From Bacteroidota bacterium (GTDB taxonomy: Bacteria > Bacteroidota > Ignavibacteria > Ignavibacteriales > Ignavibacteriaceae), in the NCBI GenBank assembly GCA_021790055.1, contig JAJYIL010000218.1:1-5773 (forward strand): a stretch of DNA of 5,773 nucleotides, read 5' to 3'. The notes under the pieces are model-generated. The model did not search any database and was not told the DNA's origin. It was given only the letters and a program-made list of their open reading frames with translations. Below are positions 5,468 through 5,773 of this stretch, piece by piece. Within the stretch, counting starts at the first letter, position 1. Every line of letters starts with the position of its first letter. A program made the translations under genes and the position numbers.

Positions 5468-5666
5468 GATTATTCCGATTAAATTACTTAAAAATTTTCC
5501 CCTTATAAATAAGCAATATTAGAACATCATAACTTGGGATTCCAGCAATTTCCTTCCATCGGCGGAGTAAATGCAAGAATATCTATTTTTGACCGCGAGT
5601 GTTAAAAGCAGTTAGGCGATAGATAATTGCTCACGCAAAAGGAATTCACCTGCTTTCTTATTATTT
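5468..5666. other. Intergenic region between tRNA-Leu and the FN3-like gene promoter
   Basis: This 199-bp stretch has no supportable gene, repeat or terminator. Short open stretches of under 30 codons without good starts exist on both strands. The part from about 5520 to 5625 is less AT-rich than its flanks and could be a relic of older sequence, but nothing identifies it. Confidence 0.4.
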
Positions 5667-5753
5667 TGGTGCCCGAAGGGGGACTCGAACCCCCACCTGC
5701 GTAAGCAGACTAGACCCTGAACCTAGCGTGTCTACCAATTCCACCATCCGGGC
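5667..5753 (-). tRNA. tRNA-Leu (anticodon CAG)
   Basis: A complete class II tRNA that reads CUG leucine codons. Acceptor GCCCGGA (5747-5753) pairs with TTCGGGC (5671-5677), with discriminator A (5670) and an encoded CCA (5667-5669). The D-arm contains GGAATTGGTAGAC. Anticodon stem CTAGG/TCTAG closes loop TTCAGGG (5715-5721), placing CAG at 5717-5719. The long variable arm CTGC-TTAC-GCAG is typical of tRNA-Leu. The T-arm is GGGGG, TTCGAGT, CCCCC. All stems pair normally. No other tRNA lies in the window, and no clear terminator follows. Confidence 0.98.
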
Positions 5754-5758
5754 AAATA

Positions 5759-5764
5759 TCTATA
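5759..5764 (-). promoter_or_regulatory. Possible -10 box before tRNA-Leu
   Basis: TATAGA on the minus strand ends 5 nt before the first tRNA base. A matching -35 would lie beyond the window edge, so the promoter cannot be judged. The tRNA may instead belong to a longer tRNA transcript. Confidence 0.22.
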
Positions 5765-5773
5765 ATTTTTTTA

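Noticed and set aside
5513..5605. Short plus-strand frame reading ...HNLGFQQFPSIGGVNARISI... before TAA at 5603
   Set aside because: It looks mildly protein-like, but lacks a start codon, has a stop just upstream and is about 30 codons. Competing short frames on the minus strand in the same stretch look equally plausible, so no relic gene can be named.

Overview
The window is about 5.8 kb of moderately AT-rich bacterial chromosome. Every supportable gene lies on the minus strand, so transcription runs from high to low coordinates. Gene content, Shine-Dalgarno use and base composition suggest a Gram-negative, non-sporulating bacterium of the Bacteroidota/Chlorobiota/Ignavibacteria neighbourhood. 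That placement is an inference from general style; there is no rRNA or other phylogenetic marker here.

Layout in transcription order. A tRNA-Leu(CAG) gene (5667-5753) lies at the right edge. After about 230 bp without a supportable gene comes a small secreted protein with one fibronectin-III-like domain (5016-5432). Its promoter is close to the sigma-70 consensus and is placed so that the mRNA would begin at the A of the ATG. A 239-bp gap follows, containing a strongly palindromic element built from 8-bp tandem units (4796-4867). Next is a tight four-gene run: a SpoIID/LytB-type lipoprotein (3565-4776), Maf nucleotide pyrophosphatase (2990-3568), a UPF0104/flippase-like membrane protein (2029-2988) and NADP isocitrate dehydrogenase icd (763-2010). 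The junctions are a 4-bp ATGA overlap, a 1-bp gap and an 18-bp gap, so this is very probably one operon. A degenerate second copy of the 8-bp-unit element (655-748) lies just past icd. Then a recognisable promoter drives a YtxH-family membrane/coil protein (123-536), followed 17 nt later by the start of a DUF948/YtxG-like gene cut off by the left edge of the window (1-105).

How the genes fit together. SpoIID-like glycan cleavage, Maf (linked to nucleotide-pool cleaning and division control) and a flippase-like membrane protein look like an envelope/division module, with a TCA-cycle enzyme attached at its end. YtxH plus a DUF948 protein matches the ytxGH pairing known from the Bacillus subtilis ytxGHJ stress operon.

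The most unusual signals are non-coding. Two members of one 8-bp-phased inverted-repeat family bracket the four-gene operon. The upstream copy sits in the spoIID leader, where it may hide the ribosome-binding site. The FN3 gene has an apparently leaderless promoter with a perfect palindrome in its spacer. No CRISPR array, transposase, phage gene or defence system is visible.
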